Source: Amedibacterium intestinale (GTDB lineage Bacteria; Bacillota_I; Bacilli_A; Erysipelotrichales; Erysipelotrichaceae). From it: a stretch of 64,000 bases of DNA. A program made the translations under genes and the position numbers. The notes under the pieces are model-generated. The model was not told where the DNA came from. It saw only the letters and a program-made list of their open reading frames with translations, and did no database searches. Where the stretch lies: NCBI RefSeq assembly GCF_010537335.1, contig NZ_AP019711.1, positions 1,116,001 to 1,180,000 of the forward strand. The letters run 5' to 3'. Positions 62,010 to 64,000 of this stretch are shown here, piece after piece; the stretch's first letter is position 1; each line of letters opens with the position of its first letter.

Positions 62010-63410
62010 ATGAAAAACGATACTACTTCTGCGTCCATCAGTGACGACTATATCCTTCATCTCTTTCATCTCCAGAAAGAACAGATAGATTCTTTCCAGG
62101 TAAATCATCAGGATGATGGTGTTCATGTAAGGATCAAGCTTACCCCAAAGACTACTTCATGTCCTGTCTGCGGCTTTCCCACTTCCAAGGTAAAAAGCTA
62201 TGTACATAAACGCATAACACATTCCATGCTGAATACGGAAGCCTGCTATATCGATTACCAGGCCAGACGCTATATCTGCCCTGCATGTAATAAGACTTTC
62301 TATGAGGACAATCCTTTTACTTTCAAGGGAATGAAGATCTCTTTATTGACCGTATATAATGTCCTTCGAGATCTGAAAAACCCTGCCGATACATTTAAAA
62401 GCGTTGCACAGAGAAATCATATATCCTCTACTTCTGCCATGTCCATCTTTGACAGGCATGTCCAGATATCCAGAAGAAAACTTCCTGAATATCTGAATAT
62501 CGACGAAGTCTACAGTTTCAAATCTGAAAACAGTTCCTATGTATGTGTCCTTCTGGATTTCAACTCCCAAAATGTCATCGATCTTCTTCCAGGCAGGAAA
62601 AAGTCCGAACTCATCAATTACTTTTCTTTCATTCCCCGAGAAGAAAGATGTGCTGTAAAGGCCGTATCTATTGATTTATGGGAAACCTACAGGATCGTCG
62701 CAAAGATGATGTTCCCCAATGCCGCCATAGCTGCGGATAAATTCCATCTCATCCAGGAACTGAACAGAAGAGTAGACAAGGTGCGTCTGCGTACGATGAA
62801 TCAGTTAAAGAACTATAAGCTCATGGATCTGAAAAATGCAGATGCAGCTTCGATAGAAAAAGCTGAAAGAATGCGTAAACAGTATTACCTTTATAAAAAA
62901 TTCAACTGGCTTCTCTTCACAAACGATCCTGCATATACAGATCCAAATAGAGAAAAGAAATATAATAAAGTACTTCAGGGATACTATAACTATAACGATA
63001 TCCTGCATTATATGTGTTTGTATAACCCTGAACTTGAAGAAGCCATGAATCTGAAAGACAGGATGATATATTTCTATAAGAACAGTGATCTTGATAATGC
63101 AAGAAAAGATATCAATGAACTGATCAGTGCTTTCAGGGATTGTAAAGTACCTGAAATATCATCCTTTGCGAATACGATGACCAGATGGAAGACTGAAATA
63201 ATAAATTCTTTTATCGTCACGAATGAACATGGAAGAAAGATAAACAGCGGGATCATAGAAAACAGAAACAGGACGATCAAATGTATCAAGCACAATTCCA
63301 ATGGATATACCAATTGGAAACGATTCCGAAACAGAGTGCTTTATGTACTGAATAAAGATACCACTTATCACTTATACCCTAAGGAAGGAGAAAATGAAAA
63401 TGAACAATAA
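62010..63410 (+). CDS. ISL3-family transposase
   Basis: A 466-residue transposase. N-terminal zinc ribbon (CPVCGFPTSKV ... CPACNKTFYEDN), helix-turn-helix (TFKSVAQRNHISSTSAMSIF), then the DDE core with YLNIDEVYSFK, AIAADKFHLIQEL and the final SGIIENRNRTIKCIKHNSNG block. Frame intact. I use the ATG at 62010; a TTG at 62001 is possible. It overlaps the small downstream ORF. Confidence 0.92.
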   Translation: MKNDTTSASISDDYILHLFHLQKEQIDSFQVNHQDDGVHVRIKLTPKTTSCPVCGFPTSKVKSYVHKRITHSMLNTEACYIDYQARRYICPACNKTFYEDNPFTFKGMKISLLTVYNVLRDLKNPADTFKSVAQRNHISSTSAMSIFDRHVQISRRKLPEYLNIDEVYSFKSENSSYVCVLLDFNSQNVIDLLPGRKKSELINYFSFIPREERCAVKAVSIDLWETYRIVAKMMFPNAAIAADKFHLIQELNRRVDKVRLRTMNQLKNYKLMDLKNADAASIEKAERMRKQYYLYKKFNWLLFTNDPAYTDPNREKKYNKVLQGYYNYNDILHYMCLYNPELEEAMNLKDRMIYFYKNSDLDNARKDINELISAFRDCKVPEISSFANTMTRWKTEIINSFIVTNEHGRKINSGIIENRNRTIKCIKHNSNGYTNWKRFRNRVLYVLNKDTTYHLYPKEGENENEQ

Positions 63411-63558
63411 AATTTATTACCAACGTAAAGAAAGATGGCTCAAAAGAGAACTTTACATTAAAAAGCAGCGCCTTATGATGCTGGAGCTGGAAGTAGAAAA
63501 TCTACGATTGAAACTTCTTTTGGAAAAAGAAAAAAACAAAAATATTCTTCCATTCTGA
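63394..63558 (+). CDS. Small coiled-coil ORF of the ISL3 element
   Basis: A 54-residue frame starting inside the end of the transposase gene (17-base overlap), with AAGGAG 7 bases before the ATG at 63394. The product is very basic and its middle (QRLMMLELEVENLRLKLLL) has leucine-zipper-like heptads. No family recognised. Good ribosome site, overlap and helix pattern support it as real. Confidence 0.6.
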   Translation: MKMNNKIYYQRKERWLKRELYIKKQRLMMLELEVENLRLKLLLEKEKNKNILPF

Positions 63559-63568
63559 TATTAAAAAC

Positions 63569-63590
63569 GAGAGAGCTGATCAGCTCTCTC
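63569..63590 (+). terminator. ISL3 terminator
   Basis: A perfect 22-base palindrome GAGAGAGCTGA/TCAGCTCTCTC directly behind the small ORF. Confidence 0.65.
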
Positions 63591-63616
63591 ATCCTTTACA
63601 TCTTGTTTTCAATAAA

Positions 63617-63630
63617 CATCTTTGGGGTAC
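63617..63630 (+). repeat. 14-base direct repeat near the ISL3 right end
   Basis: CATCTTTGGGGTAC, same as 61269-61282. Confidence 0.8.
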
Positions 63631-63692
63631 TGATGCCCACAAGTTATTTTATTGTCCTTTGTTAGTTTTACCACACGTAATTTTACAAAGCC

Positions 63693-63700
63693 AATTTATT
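63693..63700. repeat. Right target duplication of the ISL3 element
   Basis: AATTTATT; its complement supplies the TAA stop codon of proS. Confidence 0.8.
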
Positions 63701-64000
63701 TTTGTAAAATTGTTTGTAGTTTTGTTACAACTTCATCAAGTTTCACATTTTCATTTTCGCTTGCCGTACGTGCACGGAATTCCACATTGCCTTCAGAAAT
63801 ACCTCTTCCTACTGTAATACGATATGGAATACCGATAAGTTCCATATCTTTGAATTTAACGCCGACACGTTCCTTACGATCATCTAATACTACATCAATA
63901 CCAGCTTTTTTCATTTCTTCATATAAAGCATTTGCAACTTTCATTTGCTCTTCATCTTTGCTGTTAACAACAACCACAGCCACTTCAAATGGCGCAATAG
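63696..64000 (-). CDS. proS: Prolyl-tRNA synthetase, C-terminal part (cut by window edge)
   Basis: The frame is open to the right edge and reads IAPFEVAVVVVNSKDEEQ, the start of the anticodon-binding domain of bacterial ProRS, followed by DVVLDDRKERVGVKFKDMEL, IPYRITVGRG and the end LQTILQK. About 100 residues are visible. The enzyme charges tRNA-Pro. The ISL3 element lies exactly at the stop codon but leaves the protein unchanged. Confidence 0.92.
   Translation of the reverse strand, partial: IAPFEVAVVVVNSKDEEQMKVANALYEEMKKAGIDVVLDDRKERVGVKFKDMELIGIPYRITVGRGISEGNVEFRARTASENENVKLDEVVTKLQTILQK

Larger units (their letters stand above)
61186..63692 (+). mobile_element. ISL3-family insertion sequence (2507 bp)
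   Basis: Ends start with GG, as usual for ISL3, and carry a symmetric core: TAAAATTACGTG lies exactly 7 bases inside each end (61193-61204 and, inverted, 63674-63685), with AAAGGACAA further in on both sides. The outermost seven bases are poorly matched. An 8-bp duplication (AATTTATT) flanks the element, the standard length. It codes a zinc-ribbon-like ORF, an ISL3 transposase and a small coiled-coil ORF, and ends with a 22-base palindromic terminator. Confidence 0.85.

Noticed and set aside
1-64000. CRISPR arrays, prophage modules, restriction-modification or toxin-antitoxin systems
   Set aside because: No regularly spaced repeats and no recognisable genes of these types were seen on either strand.

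Overview
The window is AT-rich DNA from a low-GC Gram-positive bacterium of the Bacillota. Standard stop codons, strong AGGAGG-type ribosome sites, type III glutamine synthetase, FtsA/FtsZ, KtrAB, PrkC/PrpC, class III ribonucleotide reductase and rubrerythrin point to an anaerobic gut-type Firmicute. Two neighbouring genes of the YunB and DUF1805/YunC families suggest a spore-forming lineage. An Erysipelotrichia-like host is my best guess, but it rests on gene content only; no 16S or other decisive marker is present.

Layout. 1-7.1 kb (minus strand): start of a P-type Ca2+ ATPase, an ftsA-ftsZ-unknown operon, then a dockerin-bearing glucosaminidase with an Ig/cadherin-like membrane protein. 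7.2-14.8 kb: rpmB (plus) and, on minus, a nucleoside kinase and the operon rlmN-prpC-prkC-rsgA-rpe-thiN. 14.9-25 kb: accessory genes (tldD/tldE, radical SAM, GNAT/YoaP, two regulators, hydrolase, lipoprotein, metallophosphoesterase) lying between rlmN and the priA-PAP2-rsmB operon (25-29.2 kb). 29.3-32 kb: a DUF975 gene whose terminator was hit by an IS1182-family element. 32-35.2 kb: copper chaperone, exported proteins, an orphan PotD-like lipoprotein. 35.8-36.4 kb: a tandemly duplicated tRNA-Leu/tRNA-Cys unit. 36.4-40 kb: anaerobic ribonucleotide reductase operon with two unusual fusions (MarR-NrdG and NrdD-redoxin). 40-48 kb: yunC-yunB, ktrB-ktrA, rubrerythrin, glnN and a Na/Pi cotransporter behind an array of PhoP-like boxes. 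48-61 kb: mostly housekeeping and uncharacterised genes (AI-2E transporter, TrmH, rhodanese, cyclophilin, VanZ, tandem retropepsin-like protein, DUF4438, BI-1, threonine dehydratase, PEPCK/HPr-kinase-like protein). 61.2-63.7 kb: an ISL3-family element sitting exactly at the stop codon of proS, whose 3' end closes the window.

The most distinctive signals are: (i) the nrd operon, where the activase carries its own MarR-type DNA-binding domain and a matching palindrome covers the predicted transcription start; (ii) the IS1182 element, whose left end contains a perfect 12-bp inverted repeat able to sequester the transposase ribosome site only in read-through transcripts; (iii) four TTAACA boxes upstream of the phosphate transporter; (iv) the two insertion sites, one in a terminator and one on a stop codon. 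Nothing resembling CRISPR, prophage or a defence island was seen. All functional statements come from reading motifs; no database search was run.
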